A DNA stretch of 64,000 nucleotides, from NCBI GenBank assembly GCA_029932855.1, contig JAOZPG010000007.1:34517-98516 (forward strand), written 5' to 3'. A model generated the notes under the pieces. It did no database searches. It saw only the letters and a list, made by a program, of their open reading frames with translations, and was not told the DNA's origin. A program made the translations under genes and the position numbers. This document shows positions 48,120 to 56,971 of the stretch, piece after piece (the stretch's first letter is position 1; the number at the start of each line of letters is the position of its first letter). The stretch is from Bacteroidales bacterium. GTDB taxonomy: Bacteria; Bacteroidota; Bacteroidia; Bacteroidales; VadinHA17.

Positions 48120-48530
48120 ATGGATATAGAACATACAGGCAGGGTTGAAGGTCTTATAGGCGACAGGGTAAGGGTAAATTTTATTTCTCATTCATCATGT
48201 GCCTCATGCCAGCTGAAAGGGGTTTGTTCAGTCTCGGATGTAAAAGAGAAATATGTAGACACTATGATTCCTGCTTTTGATGTTAAACCGGGTGATAAAG
48301 TAAATATCACACTACAGCAGTCACTGGGACTTAAAGCAGTATTCCTGGCCTATGTACTTCCCTTGCTAATGTTACTCAGCAGCTTATTCATCCTGAATGC
48401 TATTCTGAAAAATGAAGGACTGGCAGGCCTTATCAGCCTGGCCGGTACAGCTGTTTATTACATAGTGCTCTACCAGTTAAGGCAAAAGATTGAGAAGCAG
48501 TTTAATTTTGTATTAAAGAAAATCGATTAA
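48120..48530 (+). CDS. RseC/MucC family membrane protein, first gene of the rnf operon
   Basis: 136 residues with a soluble N-terminal half carrying a cysteine cluster (Cys27, Cys30, Cys36 in SSCASCQLKGVC) and two transmembrane helices (about 75-95 and 100-117). RseC-type proteins are linked to the SoxR-reducing Rsx/Rnf complexes; in Bacteroidota they commonly head the rnf operon. It may bind a metal or take part in electron transfer to or from Rnf (inference). RnfB starts 9 nt downstream. Confidence 0.85.
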   Translation: MDIEHTGRVEGLIGDRVRVNFISHSSCASCQLKGVCSVSDVKEKYVDTMIPAFDVKPGDKVNITLQQSLGLKAVFLAYVLPLLMLLSSLFILNAILKNEGLAGLISLAGTAVYYIVLYQLRQKIEKQFNFVLKKID

Positions 48531-48539
48531 TAATAAGTT

Positions 48540-49529
48540 ATGAATTCAGTTCTCCTGTTAACCATCCTGTCATTAAGTATTCTTGGACTTGTTGCGGCAC
48601 TGATATTATATGTCTTTGCACAAAAGTTCAAGGTATATGAAGACCCAAGGATAGATGATATTGAAGAGGCTTTGCCAAGTGCCAACTGCGGGGGTTGTGG
48701 CTTTCCGGGCTGCAGAAATTTTGCCGAGGCCTGCGTTAAGGCTGACAGTCTTGATGATCTGTTCTGTCCTGTCGGAGGCAATGAGGTGATGGCCAATGTA
48801 GCAAACATATTGGGTAAAGAAGCTGTTGAGGGGAAACCCCAGGTGGCAGTGATAAGGTGTAGCGGCTCTTTCGAGCACCGCCCCAGGACAAATAATTACG
48901 ACGGTGCACAAAACTGTACTGTCATACACAATCTTTATACAGGCGATACCGACTGTCCCTACGGATGTCTTGGCCAGGGTGAATGCGTGGATGCATGTGA
49001 GTTCGATGCCATGTATATGGATGAAAAAACAGGCCTGCCGGTTATCATTGATGAGAATTGTGTTGCCTGTGGAGCCTGCGTTGAAGCATGTCCCCGCGAC
49101 ATTATTGAACTCAGGAAAAGGAATAAAAAGGACAGGAAAATATTTGTTTCCTGTATTAACGAGGACAAGGGAGGCGTTGCCAAAAAATACTGCTCGGTGG
49201 CTTGTATAGGTTGTTCATTATGCTACAAGGCATGTGCCTACGACGCAATTACCATGCAAAACAATCTTGCCTTTATAGATTCAGATAAATGCGTGTTATG
49301 CAGAAAATGCGTGGAAGTTTGTCCCACAGATGCAATACATGAACTTAACTTCCCCCCGAGAAGAGTAAAAACAGGGGAAGCCTCAAAGAAGGATGCTTCA
49401 TCAGCGAAACCGCTAAAGAAAGAATCCACTGTAAAGGATCAGCAAACAGATAGCCCGGAAGCACCAAAGGAAGAGGATGCTAAGAAAAATATTGAGGAGG
49501 TCTCCACGAAAAAGACAGATAAGAATTAG
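48540..49529 (+). CDS. rnfB: Rnf electron transport complex subunit B
   Basis: 329-residue iron-sulfur subunit that accepts electrons from ferredoxin. An N-terminal membrane helix (about 4-26) is followed by the GGCGFPGC Fe-S motif (C50-C58 region). Further clusters come from CPYGCLGQGECVDAC, CVACGACVEACP, CIGCSLCYKAC and CVLCRKCVEVCP. After the last cluster there is a Lys/Glu/Ser/Thr-rich tail of about 57 residues without predicted fold (SKKDASSAKPLKKES and onward). The next gene begins 24 nt later. Confidence 0.95.
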   Translation: MNSVLLLTILSLSILGLVAALILYVFAQKFKVYEDPRIDDIEEALPSANCGGCGFPGCRNFAEACVKADSLDDLFCPVGGNEVMANVANILGKEAVEGKPQVAVIRCSGSFEHRPRTNNYDGAQNCTVIHNLYTGDTDCPYGCLGQGECVDACEFDAMYMDEKTGLPVIIDENCVACGACVEACPRDIIELRKRNKKDRKIFVSCINEDKGGVAKKYCSVACIGCSLCYKACAYDAITMQNNLAFIDSDKCVLCRKCVEVCPTDAIHELNFPPRRVKTGEASKKDASSAKPLKKESTVKDQQTDSPEAPKEEDAKKNIEEVSTKKTDKN

Positions 49530-49553
49530 TATTAACAAGAAAACAATAAAGCA

Positions 49554-50882
49554 GTGTTAAAAACATTTCCCATGGGCGGCGTTCATCCCCCCGAAAATAA
49601 GTTTTCGGCAGGGAATAAAATTATAAAAGCCGATCTGCCCGAAACTGTTAACATTCCCCTGTCACAGCACCTGGGAGTCCCGGCCGAAGCCATTGTAAAC
49701 AGGGGCGACGAAGTTAAAACAGGACAACTGATAGGAAGCAGCAAAGGTTTTGTATCAAGCAATATACATTCATCTGTAACAGGTAAGGTGATCAAGATTG
49801 ACAAGTCTCTCGACAGTTCCGGATACAAAAAAGCATCTGTAAGCATACAGGTATCAGGCGATGAATGGCTACCCGAAATTGACAGGAGCAGTGACCTGAA
49901 AAAGGAAATCGGGATTAGCGGTGAGGAAATAATAAAAAAGATACTAGAAGCAGGAATAGTGGGTATGGGAGGAGCAACATTCCCTTCACATGTAAAGATG
50001 TCTCTACCAAAAGGAAAGACTGCCGAAATAGTAATACTCAACGGTGTGGAGTGTGAACCCTATCTAACATCTGATCACAGGCTGATGCTCGAAAAAGGAG
50101 AAGAGATACTTATTGGCCTGAGGATAATAATGAAAGCCCTGGGAGTAAACAGGGGAATGGTTGGTATTGAGAATAATAAAAAAGATGCAATTCAGCATTT
50201 TACCAACCTTGCAAAACAATACCCGGAAATAGAAGTGTTCCCGCTTAAAGTAAAATACCCACAGGGAGGTGAGAAGCAGCTCATCAAAGCCCTCACCGGC
50301 AGAGAGGTTCCTTCCGGGGGACTACCCATTGATGTGGGAGTTGTGGTGCACAATGTAGGTACTTCCTTTGCAGTTTACGAAGCTATACAGAAGAACAAGC
50401 CCCTTATAGAAAGAGTTGTTACCGTAACAGGCAAGGGTGTAAGCTCCCCATCCAACCTTCTGGCAAGGATAGGAACACCTGTCAGCCAGCTCATTGAAGC
50501 AGCCGGCGGGATACCTGAAAATACCGGGAAGATAGTAAATGGCGGACCCATGATGGGAAAAGCACTTAACTCAACCGATGTGCCCGTGATGAAGGGAACA
50601 TCAGGAATATTACTGATTCCCGGGGAAGAAAGCAAAAGGGAACAATCCAGTACCTGCATACGCTGTACGAAGTGTGTTAATGTATGTCCCATGGGACTGG
50701 AACCATACCTGCTGATGACACTTAGCGAAAAAGAAAAATTTGAAAGGCTGGAGAATGAAAAAGTAATGGACTGTATAGAATGTGGTTCATGCAGCTTTGT
50801 ATGTCCCTCCAACCGTCCACTGCTCGACTATATCAGGCTGGCTAAGTTCAGGGTTGGTAATATCATAAGAAACAGGAAATAA
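49554..50882 (+). CDS. rnfC: Rnf electron transport complex subunit C
   Basis: 442-residue soluble subunit that binds FMN and NADH and carries two [4Fe-4S] clusters (CIRCTKCVNVCP and CIECGSCSFVCP). It opens FPMGGVHPPENK as in the family; GMGGATFPSHVK and NGVECEPYLTSDHR belong to the NADH/FMN-binding part shared with complex I NuoF. It starts with GTG; no ATG fits the conserved N-terminus. It exchanges electrons with NAD. Confidence 0.96.
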   Translation: MLKTFPMGGVHPPENKFSAGNKIIKADLPETVNIPLSQHLGVPAEAIVNRGDEVKTGQLIGSSKGFVSSNIHSSVTGKVIKIDKSLDSSGYKKASVSIQVSGDEWLPEIDRSSDLKKEIGISGEEIIKKILEAGIVGMGGATFPSHVKMSLPKGKTAEIVILNGVECEPYLTSDHRLMLEKGEEILIGLRIIMKALGVNRGMVGIENNKKDAIQHFTNLAKQYPEIEVFPLKVKYPQGGEKQLIKALTGREVPSGGLPIDVGVVVHNVGTSFAVYEAIQKNKPLIERVVTVTGKGVSSPSNLLARIGTPVSQLIEAAGGIPENTGKIVNGGPMMGKALNSTDVPVMKGTSGILLIPGEESKREQSSTCIRCTKCVNVCPMGLEPYLLMTLSEKEKFERLENEKVMDCIECGSCSFVCPSNRPLLDYIRLAKFRVGNIIRNRK

Positions 50883-50894
50883 AAGATCTATATA

Positions 50895-51920
50895 ATGAAT
50901 AAGACGATAACAATATCTCCATCCCCTCATTTGCACAGCGGGCAATCCACCTCCGGGCTGATGTACAATGTATTGATAGCACTAATACCTGCCTTTGCGG
51001 TATCAGTCTGGATGTTCGGATGGGGAGTAATAATAATTACAGGAGTTGCAGTAGTCTCAAGTATGCTTTTTGAATTCCTTATCCAGAAGTTCCTGCTTAA
51101 AAAGGAGCTGAGCATCACCGACGGTTCAGCGGCACTGACAGGAGTACTTATAGCTTTCTGTCTCCCGGTAAACATACCCCTCTGGCTCGTAATACTTGGA
51201 AGCCTTATCGCTATTGGTGTAGGAAAAATGACATTCGGGGGACTGGGAAACAACCCTTTTAATCCCGCCCTAGTAGGAAGGGTGTTCCTCTTTATTTCAT
51301 TTCCTGTACAAATGACCAGCTGGCCCGTTCCAAAAGGCTTTGATACACTTATACCAAAATTCATGTCACCATTCAGCCAGGATATCCTCGATGCCACTAC
51401 AGGGGCAACTCCACTTGGCATTGTAAAAGAAGGAATGAGGGTATCGGAAGGCATGGATAATATCCTGGCAAATCTGCCATCGGGCATGGAGATGCTTTAT
51501 GGTAAGATGGGAGGATCTATGGGAGAAATAGCTGCCCTGGCCCTGCTTATAGGTCTGGCTTACCTGCTTATTACCAAGGTTATAACATGGCATATACCTG
51601 TAACAATAATGCTTACTGTTACTGTATTCACCGGTATATTGTGGCTCGCCAATCCTATTGCAAACGCAAACCCTGTATTCCACCTGCTAACCGGTGGATT
51701 AATGCTGGGGGCAATATTTATGGCTACCGACTATGTAACCTCTCCCATGACATCCATGGGAATGATTATCTATGCTGTTGGCATAGGCATGCTCACGGTG
51801 ATCATCAGGAGGTTTGGCGCATACCCCGAGGGTGTACAGTTTGCCATACTTATCATGAACGCTTTCGTCCCGCTTATTAACTCTTACTTCAAACCGAAAC
51901 GTTTTGGCCATAAAAAATAA
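50895..51920 (+). CDS. rnfD: Rnf electron transport complex subunit D
   Basis: 341-residue integral membrane subunit homologous to NqrB. About nine hydrophobic helices. The covalent FMN attachment threonine lies in DATTGATPL (about residues 164-172). GGLGNNPFNPALVGRVF is a family signature. It begins SPSPHLHSGQSTSGLMYNVL. It starts 13 nt after rnfC and takes part in the ion-translocating core with RnfA, E and G. Confidence 0.96.
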   Translation: MNKTITISPSPHLHSGQSTSGLMYNVLIALIPAFAVSVWMFGWGVIIITGVAVVSSMLFEFLIQKFLLKKELSITDGSAALTGVLIAFCLPVNIPLWLVILGSLIAIGVGKMTFGGLGNNPFNPALVGRVFLFISFPVQMTSWPVPKGFDTLIPKFMSPFSQDILDATTGATPLGIVKEGMRVSEGMDNILANLPSGMEMLYGKMGGSMGEIAALALLIGLAYLLITKVITWHIPVTIMLTVTVFTGILWLANPIANANPVFHLLTGGLMLGAIFMATDYVTSPMTSMGMIIYAVGIGMLTVIIRRFGAYPEGVQFAILIMNAFVPLINSYFKPKRFGHKK

Positions 51921-51964
51921 CTATCAGGAAAGAATTATTTGCTTCCGACAAATGAATATTAAAT

Positions 51965-52546
51965 ATGTCTAAGAAAGAATCAACACTTCCGAACATGATC
52001 ATAGCAATGCTTGCTGTGACACTGGCTGCATCTGCTTCACTTGGCTTTATATACCAGCTTACCAAGGAACCAATTGCAGCAGCCAAACTGGCAAAAAAGA
52101 TGGATGCCATACGTCAGGTGCTTCCTGCCTTTGATAATGACCCAAACAGCGATGAATATAAACTGGGTATTGATGGTGACACTCTTCACTTCTTCCCTGC
52201 AAAGAAAAACGGGCAGCTGGTTGGCACTGCTGTTGAAACATTTACCAGGCAGGGATTTTCGGGAGAGATAAAAGTAATGGTTGGACTCTTACCCGATGGC
52301 AGCATAAAAGATGTTGCCGTACTGGAACATCATGAAACACCGGGACTGGGAGATAAGATGGATAGAAAAAAATCTGACTGGAGTAAGCAATTTATAGGGA
52401 AAAACCCGCTAAACTTTAAGCTTACAGTAACAAAAGACGGGGGCGATGTAGATGCTATTACTGCTTCAACTATCAGCTCCAGGGCATTCTGCGATGCCTT
52501 AAACCGCGCTTATAACGCATATATGGAAGGAGGACAAAATGACTAA
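51965..52546 (+). CDS. rnfG: Rnf electron transport complex subunit G
   Basis: 193 residues with one N-terminal membrane anchor (about 12-32) and an extracytoplasmic FMN-binding domain. Flavin attaches at TASTISS (about 164-170), the variant of the SGAT motif. HHETPGLGDKMDRKKSDWSK is typical. The gene overlaps rnfE by 8 nt, and its last codons (MEGGQND) contain an AAGGAGG sequence ideally placed for rnfE initiation. Confidence 0.93.
   Translation: MSKKESTLPNMIIAMLAVTLAASASLGFIYQLTKEPIAAAKLAKKMDAIRQVLPAFDNDPNSDEYKLGIDGDTLHFFPAKKNGQLVGTAVETFTRQGFSGEIKVMVGLLPDGSIKDVAVLEHHETPGLGDKMDRKKSDWSKQFIGKNPLNFKLTVTKDGGDVDAITASTISSRAFCDALNRAYNAYMEGGQND
52527..52533 (+). promoter_or_regulatory. Shine-Dalgarno-like sequence for rnfE inside rnfG
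   Basis: AAGGAGG lies 5 nt before the rnfE ATG. It is also coding (Glu-Gly-Gly of RnfG), so chance is possible. Confidence 0.45.
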
Positions 52547-53195
52547 TCTGAAAAACTTTACAAAAGGCTTTGTACAGGAAAATCCTGTATTCGTACTCTT
52601 CCTGGGTTTATGCCCGACACTGGGAACCACCACCAGCGCAATAAACGGAATGGGGATGGGACTGGCCACCACTTTCGTTCTTCTTGGCAGCAATGTGGTA
52701 GTGTCGCTTATCAAGGACTTTATCCCCGATAAGGTAAGGATACCTTCTTTTATTGTCATCATTGCTTCCTTTGTAACCGTTGTTGAGCTAAGCATGCAGG
52801 CTTATGTCCCTGCCCTCTTTGATACACTTGGATTGTTCATTCCCCTTATCGTGGTAAACTGTATAGTGCTTGGCCGTGCCGAAGCATTCGCCTCAAAGAA
52901 CAGCGTGGGCAAATCAGCCATCGACGGACTGGGAATGGGATTTGGCTTCACCATGGCCCTGATGATTCTTGGTGGTGTCAGGGAAATACTGGGATCGGGA
53001 TCCATATTCGGCTTTAAATTCATTGAAGGAGACGGGATGCTCTTGTTTGTACTTGCTCCCGGTGCATTTATAGCTCTTGGATACCTGATTATGCTTATGC
53101 AGAAGCTCAAGGCAAAGTCAACTAAATTAACAGAATCACAAGAACTATATCTTAAAGAAACAAGTCTTCATAATTCTGATAAGCTTAATAATTAA
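52539..53195 (+). CDS. rnfE: Rnf electron transport complex subunit E
   Basis: 218-residue integral membrane subunit, paralogous to RnfA, with six hydrophobic helices. VLFLGLCPTLGTTTSAINGMGMG and IPLIVVNCIVLGRAEAFA carry the conserved cysteines that coordinate the intramembrane Fe-S site shared with RnfA. The C-terminal 25 residues are hydrophilic. It overlaps rnfG and lies 37 nt upstream of rnfA. Confidence 0.96.
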   Translation: MTNLKNFTKGFVQENPVFVLFLGLCPTLGTTTSAINGMGMGLATTFVLLGSNVVVSLIKDFIPDKVRIPSFIVIIASFVTVVELSMQAYVPALFDTLGLFIPLIVVNCIVLGRAEAFASKNSVGKSAIDGLGMGFGFTMALMILGGVREILGSGSIFGFKFIEGDGMLLFVLAPGAFIALGYLIMLMQKLKAKSTKLTESQELYLKETSLHNSDKLNN

Positions 53196-53232
53196 CAGAT
53201 CATAAAGTAGAAAAAAGCATAAAATACAGATC

Positions 53233-53805
53233 ATGGAATTTATTATAATAGTAATCTCCGCAATTTTTGTCAACAATATTGTACTGACAAAGTTTCTTGG
53301 TATCTGTCCCTTTATCGGGGTATCTAACAAAGTAGAAACAGCCATAGGTATGTCGGGAGCAGTAATGTTCGTTATGGTTCTTGCCACCATGGTAACATAT
53401 CTTATCCAGGTATATGTGCTTGTGCCTTTAGGCATAGGCTTTTTGCAGACTATCACTTTTATCCTGATCATTGCCTCACTGGTACAGATGGTAGAGATAA
53501 TGCTTAAAAAAGTAAGCCCTTCCCTCTTCCAGGCACTTGGTATATTCCTGCCCCTTATTACTACCAACTGTGCCGTTCTAGGTGTGGCAATACTCAGCGT
53601 ACAGAATGATTATAACCTTCTTGAAGGAGTTGTATTTGCAGCAGCCACTGCTGTTGGTTTCGGCCTGTCCCTGATAATCTTCTCAAGCATCAGGGAGCAT
53701 CTCGACCTTATGAATATTCCAAAAGCAATGAAAGGTGTTCCCATAGCTTTTATTGTGGCGGGACTGCTTGCCATGGCCTTTATGGGCTTTGCAGGAATTG
53801 TGTAA
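53233..53805 (+). CDS. rnfA: Rnf electron transport complex subunit A
   Basis: 190-residue membrane subunit with six helices, the last gene of the complete rnf set. VNNIVLTKFLGICPFIGVSNK and FLPLITTNCAVLGVAIL carry the conserved cysteines. With RnfE it forms the pseudo-symmetric ion-translocating core that uses ferredoxin-NAD electron transfer to pump Na+ or H+. A membrane-anchored DnaJ protein starts 70 nt later. Confidence 0.96.
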   Translation: MEFIIIVISAIFVNNIVLTKFLGICPFIGVSNKVETAIGMSGAVMFVMVLATMVTYLIQVYVLVPLGIGFLQTITFILIIASLVQMVEIMLKKVSPSLFQALGIFLPLITTNCAVLGVAILSVQNDYNLLEGVVFAAATAVGFGLSLIIFSSIREHLDLMNIPKAMKGVPIAFIVAGLLAMAFMGFAGIV

Positions 53806-53875
53806 GGTTTTCTTCCGGGCGTTTTCATATATGGCTGCAATTTATGTTTTACATTTTGCATAAGCCGCTTTTATT

Positions 53876-54427
53876 ATGTCACAGATGTACTATAAAATAC
53901 TTGGCATCTCTTCTTCTGCCGGCATGCAGGAAATAAAGACAGCCTACAGGAGACTTGCCAAGAAGTTCCATCCCGATATAAGTAAGGACCCCCAGGCAAA
54001 AGATAAGTTCATACTTATAAACGAGGCTTATGAATTTCTTATCGACCTGAAAAAGAGGGATGCTGAAAAAGGCCACAAGAACATAAGCAGGCAGCAGGCA
54101 GATGAACTTTACAGGCAATGGCTGAGAAAGGAAAGGATAAAAGCACGCGCCAGGGCTGCAGAAGAAGCCAGGCGCAAATTCGATGAATTCAGGAAATCGC
54201 CCATCTACAAGACCACCAGGATAATATTTACTTTCTACGATGTGCTAAGCATGCTGATAGGTCTTCTTATAATAATTGCATCAGCGGCAGGACTGCTAAT
54301 ATCCTTTCACTCACCCAAAGGCATAAGTCCCAATAATATAGTGGCATTTATATTCCTGGTCTTCCTGGGAACATTGTTTATCTTTTTTTCTGTAGCCAGT
54401 ATCAGGCAACGTTACCGGAGAGTATAA
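53876..54427 (+). CDS. membrane-anchored J-domain protein
   Basis: 183 residues: a complete N-terminal J domain (about 4-64) with HPD at 32-34, a very basic helical linker ([22 protein letters not shown]), and two transmembrane helices (about 118-143 and 153-173). It lacks the zinc-finger and client-binding regions of DnaJ. It should recruit DnaK to the inner-membrane surface. It follows rnfA in the same direction and might be co-transcribed, perhaps helping Rnf assembly (inference). Confidence 0.85.
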   Translation: MSQMYYKILGISSSAGMQEIKTAYRRLAKKFHPDISKDPQAKDKFILINEAYEFLIDLKKRDAEKGHKNISRQQADELYRQWLRKERIKARARAAEEARRKFDEFRKSPIYKTTRIIFTFYDVLSMLIGLLIIIASAAGLLISFHSPKGISPNNIVAFIFLVFLGTLFIFFSVASIRQRYRRV

Positions 54428-54509
54428 GTAAAGCAAAAAATATCTCAGTTTTCCAGGCTTATTAAAAAAATACGCTTTAATTTTTCGGACTTGATCCGGG
54501 AAACAGGAC

Positions 54510-55244
54510 CTATAGTTTATCCTTATAAACGGGACTCTTATGCAGACCGCATTCCTTGCTTTCGGGCTGTTCCCACCACCATCTCCCTGCCCTGATATCC
54601 TCGCCTTCCTTAACAGCACGTGTACAGGGCTGGCAACCTATACTTAAGAATCCTTTATCATGCAGGGGATTATAAGGCACATCATGTTTCTTAATATAAT
54701 CCCATACCTGTTCGTGTGTCCAGCCATAAAGAGGATTAAGCTTAAGCAGGCCATTCTGTTCATCCCACTCCAGCAGTTTTGTATTTATACGTGTCACCGA
54801 CTGGTCAGCCCTAAGTCCGCATATCCAGATATCGAGGCCTTTAAAGGCCCTCTTAAGTGGCTCCAGCTTCCTTATCTTACAGCATAGCTCCCTGTTCTCT
54901 ATGCTTTCATAAAAAAGATTATGTCCCTTTGTCCTTACCATATCCTCCACCTGCGCAGCATCCGGAAAATAACTTTCTATCTCTATCTTGTATTTTTTAG
55001 AAGTCCTGTCTATCAGGTCGTAATTTTCGGGGAACATCCTGCCTGTATCCAGCGTAAAGACCCGCAAGCTTTTGTCTATGGCAGCAGTCATATCGGTAAG
55101 CACCTGATCTTCAGCCCCTAGACTTGAGGATAGCGCTATTCGTCCCTTATACTCTTTAATGAAAAATTTCAACACCTCCTCTGCCGGGGATTTGTAAAAG
55201 CGCTTATTCAGCTCTTTTATTTTTTCCTTGTCTGCCATTTCCAT
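54510..55244 (-). CDS. cysH: adenylylsulfate (APS) reductase, CysH family with [4Fe-4S] cluster
   Basis: 244 residues of the CysH family. Four cluster cysteines are present as Cys121-Cys122 (RELCCKIRK) and Cys204/Cys207 (GCQPCTRA), which distinguishes assimilatory APS reductases from cluster-free PAPS reductases. The catalytic cysteine is Cys232 in KECGLH. The PP-loop region is ALSSSLGAEDQVL. It reduces APS to sulfite with thioredoxin. No ATP sulfurylase or sulfite reductase gene is within the window. Start at MEMADKE or two residues later. Confidence 0.93.
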   Translation of the reverse strand: MEMADKEKIKELNKRFYKSPAEEVLKFFIKEYKGRIALSSSLGAEDQVLTDMTAAIDKSLRVFTLDTGRMFPENYDLIDRTSKKYKIEIESYFPDAAQVEDMVRTKGHNLFYESIENRELCCKIRKLEPLKRAFKGLDIWICGLRADQSVTRINTKLLEWDEQNGLLKLNPLYGWTHEQVWDYIKKHDVPYNPLHDKGFLSIGCQPCTRAVKEGEDIRAGRWWWEQPESKECGLHKSPVYKDKL

Positions 55245-55327
55245 CCTGTTATCAAACTATAATTTTAAAATTCCGGCCTACAAGATATGCCTGCCATAAA
55301 CCAAGTCACAGTACTTATTCTTCACCC

Positions 55328-55702
55328 TCAGTCAGCAACAAACCTGAATTTCTTGTCCAGCAGGGATGAATAATATTCTCCTCTTTCAAGAATGTCGTAA
55401 TCGCCATCCTCGTAATGCCAGTTAATGGTGAGGTTCTCCCTGGGACTGATCCGGCTGGTGAGTGTTTGAAGTATGCTTAAAATAAATTTTGCCGACCCGC
55501 TGTTAAAATATTCCAGCTCCACATCAACAGTAGTGGGCCTGTCTTTCCGGGTTTCGCAATATTCATTTATCCATTTTACAACAGGCTTGTAAAATTTTTC
55601 AGGATCCTCATGAATTGATCTTCCTCCAATCTTAAACAGGCCGCTCTCATCAAGTTCAATGGAAGGCGTTTTCTGTGAACCCTTGATAGTAAATTTCTCC
55701 AT
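55328..55702 (-). CDS. SiaC family regulatory phosphoprotein (DUF1987)
   Basis: 124 residues from the ATG at 55702. KTPSIELDESGLFKIGGRSIHEDPEKFYKPVVKWI and VDVELEYFNSGSAKFIL match the SiaC/DUF1987 family, small proteins whose serine/threonine phosphorylation state, set by a SiaB-type kinase and a SiaA-type phosphatase, controls a downstream effector. No kinase or phosphatase partner is adjacent. Confidence 0.85.
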   Translation of the reverse strand: MEKFTIKGSQKTPSIELDESGLFKIGGRSIHEDPEKFYKPVVKWINEYCETRKDRPTTVDVELEYFNSGSAKFILSILQTLTSRISPRENLTINWHYEDGDYDILERGEYYSSLLDKKFRFVAD

Positions 55703-55788
55703 ATTGTAAATTAGTTGAATTAAAATAAACAACTGAAACGTAAATATATAAAATAGTTTACGAAACTACTGCCCATACTTAATAGAAT

Positions 55789-56826
55789 CTACTGAATCTT
55801 CCACCGGGCGTCTGGTGCTACCGACTGATCGGCAAATTCCCCCTTCAGGTACTTATAATAGCCGCTAATAGCAATCATTGCTGCATTATCGGTACTAAGC
55901 CTGAACTCAGGAATATATACTTTCCAGCCATGGCTGCCGGCATGTTCCAGCATTGCATTTCGAAGTCCGCTGTTTGCCGACACTCCCCCGGCAATACCAA
56001 TCTCCTTTATACCTGTCTCCCTGGCTGCCAGCTCAAGCTTCTTCATCAATATATCAATGATAGTCTTCTGAAGCGAAGCACAAAGGTCCTTCTTGTTATC
56101 TTCTATAAAAGCAGTGTCCTTCCTCATCTCATCCCTGAGAAAATACAAAAAAGAAGTTTTTAGTCCGCTAAAACTATAATCAAAATCTTTTATTCTAGGC
56201 TTTGCAAACTTAAAAGCTTCGGGATCACCTTCTTTAGCCAGCTTATCCACCTCTGGGCCGCCAGGGTAGGGAAGATTCATAAGCTTGGCACATTTGTCAA
56301 AAGCCTCTCCCGCAGCATCATCAATGGTCTGCCCAATTACTTTTATATTCATATCTTCCTTCATCACCACCAGCTGTGTATGCCCTCCCGATACCAGCAG
56401 GCACAAAAAAGGAAAACCCGGTATCTCCTGCTCCTTCCCCTTCTCATAAATAAAATGAGCCAGTATATGCGCCTGCAGGTGATTAATATCTATCAGGGCC
56501 ATATCACGGGCAAGTGCCATCCCCTTGGCAAAGGATGTCCCCACAAGCAAAGACCCCAGCAGTCCCGGGCCCCTTGTAAAAGCCACCCCGCTAATATCTT
56601 CCAGGGATATTCCTGCAAGCTTAACAGCATTATCCACAACAGGTATAATATTATTCTGATGTGCCCTTGAGGCAAGCTCAGGAACTACCCCGCCATATTT
56701 CCTGTGTACATCCTGGTTAGCCATTACATTTGATAAAAGGTATCCATTCCTTACAATAGCAGCAGATGTATCATCACATGATGACTCTATACCCAGTATT
56801 ATTATATCTTTTGAATCGCTATACAC
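55789..56826 (-). CDS. tsaD: tRNA N6-threonylcarbamoyladenosine synthase subunit TsaD
   Basis: 345-residue Kae1/TsaD protein that transfers the threonylcarbamoyl group to A37 of ANN-decoding tRNAs. It opens ILGIESSCDDTSAAIV; metal ligands His116 and His120 lie in INHLQAHILAH; LLVSGGHTQLV and GGVSANSGLR are family signatures. The start is GTG: the only upstream in-frame stretch reaches a TAA after ten codons without ATG. It is divergent from tamB across 145 bp. Confidence 0.96.
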   Translation of the reverse strand: MYSDSKDIIILGIESSCDDTSAAIVRNGYLLSNVMANQDVHRKYGGVVPELASRAHQNNIIPVVDNAVKLAGISLEDISGVAFTRGPGLLGSLLVGTSFAKGMALARDMALIDINHLQAHILAHFIYEKGKEQEIPGFPFLCLLVSGGHTQLVVMKEDMNIKVIGQTIDDAAGEAFDKCAKLMNLPYPGGPEVDKLAKEGDPEAFKFAKPRIKDFDYSFSGLKTSFLYFLRDEMRKDTAFIEDNKKDLCASLQKTIIDILMKKLELAARETGIKEIGIAGGVSANSGLRNAMLEHAGSHGWKVYIPEFRLSTDNAAMIAISGYYKYLKGEFADQSVAPDARWKIQ

Positions 56827-56971
56827 CTGTTTATCAAATGTTTTATTTATTTTAGTTTATTTTTATGAAAAAGGCAGGATATTTAATAATTGGAATAAAT
56901 TTTGCCTCCCTTAACATAAGAAAATAATACGATAAGAAGAGATCAAAAATATTAAAAAAATATTCAATATC

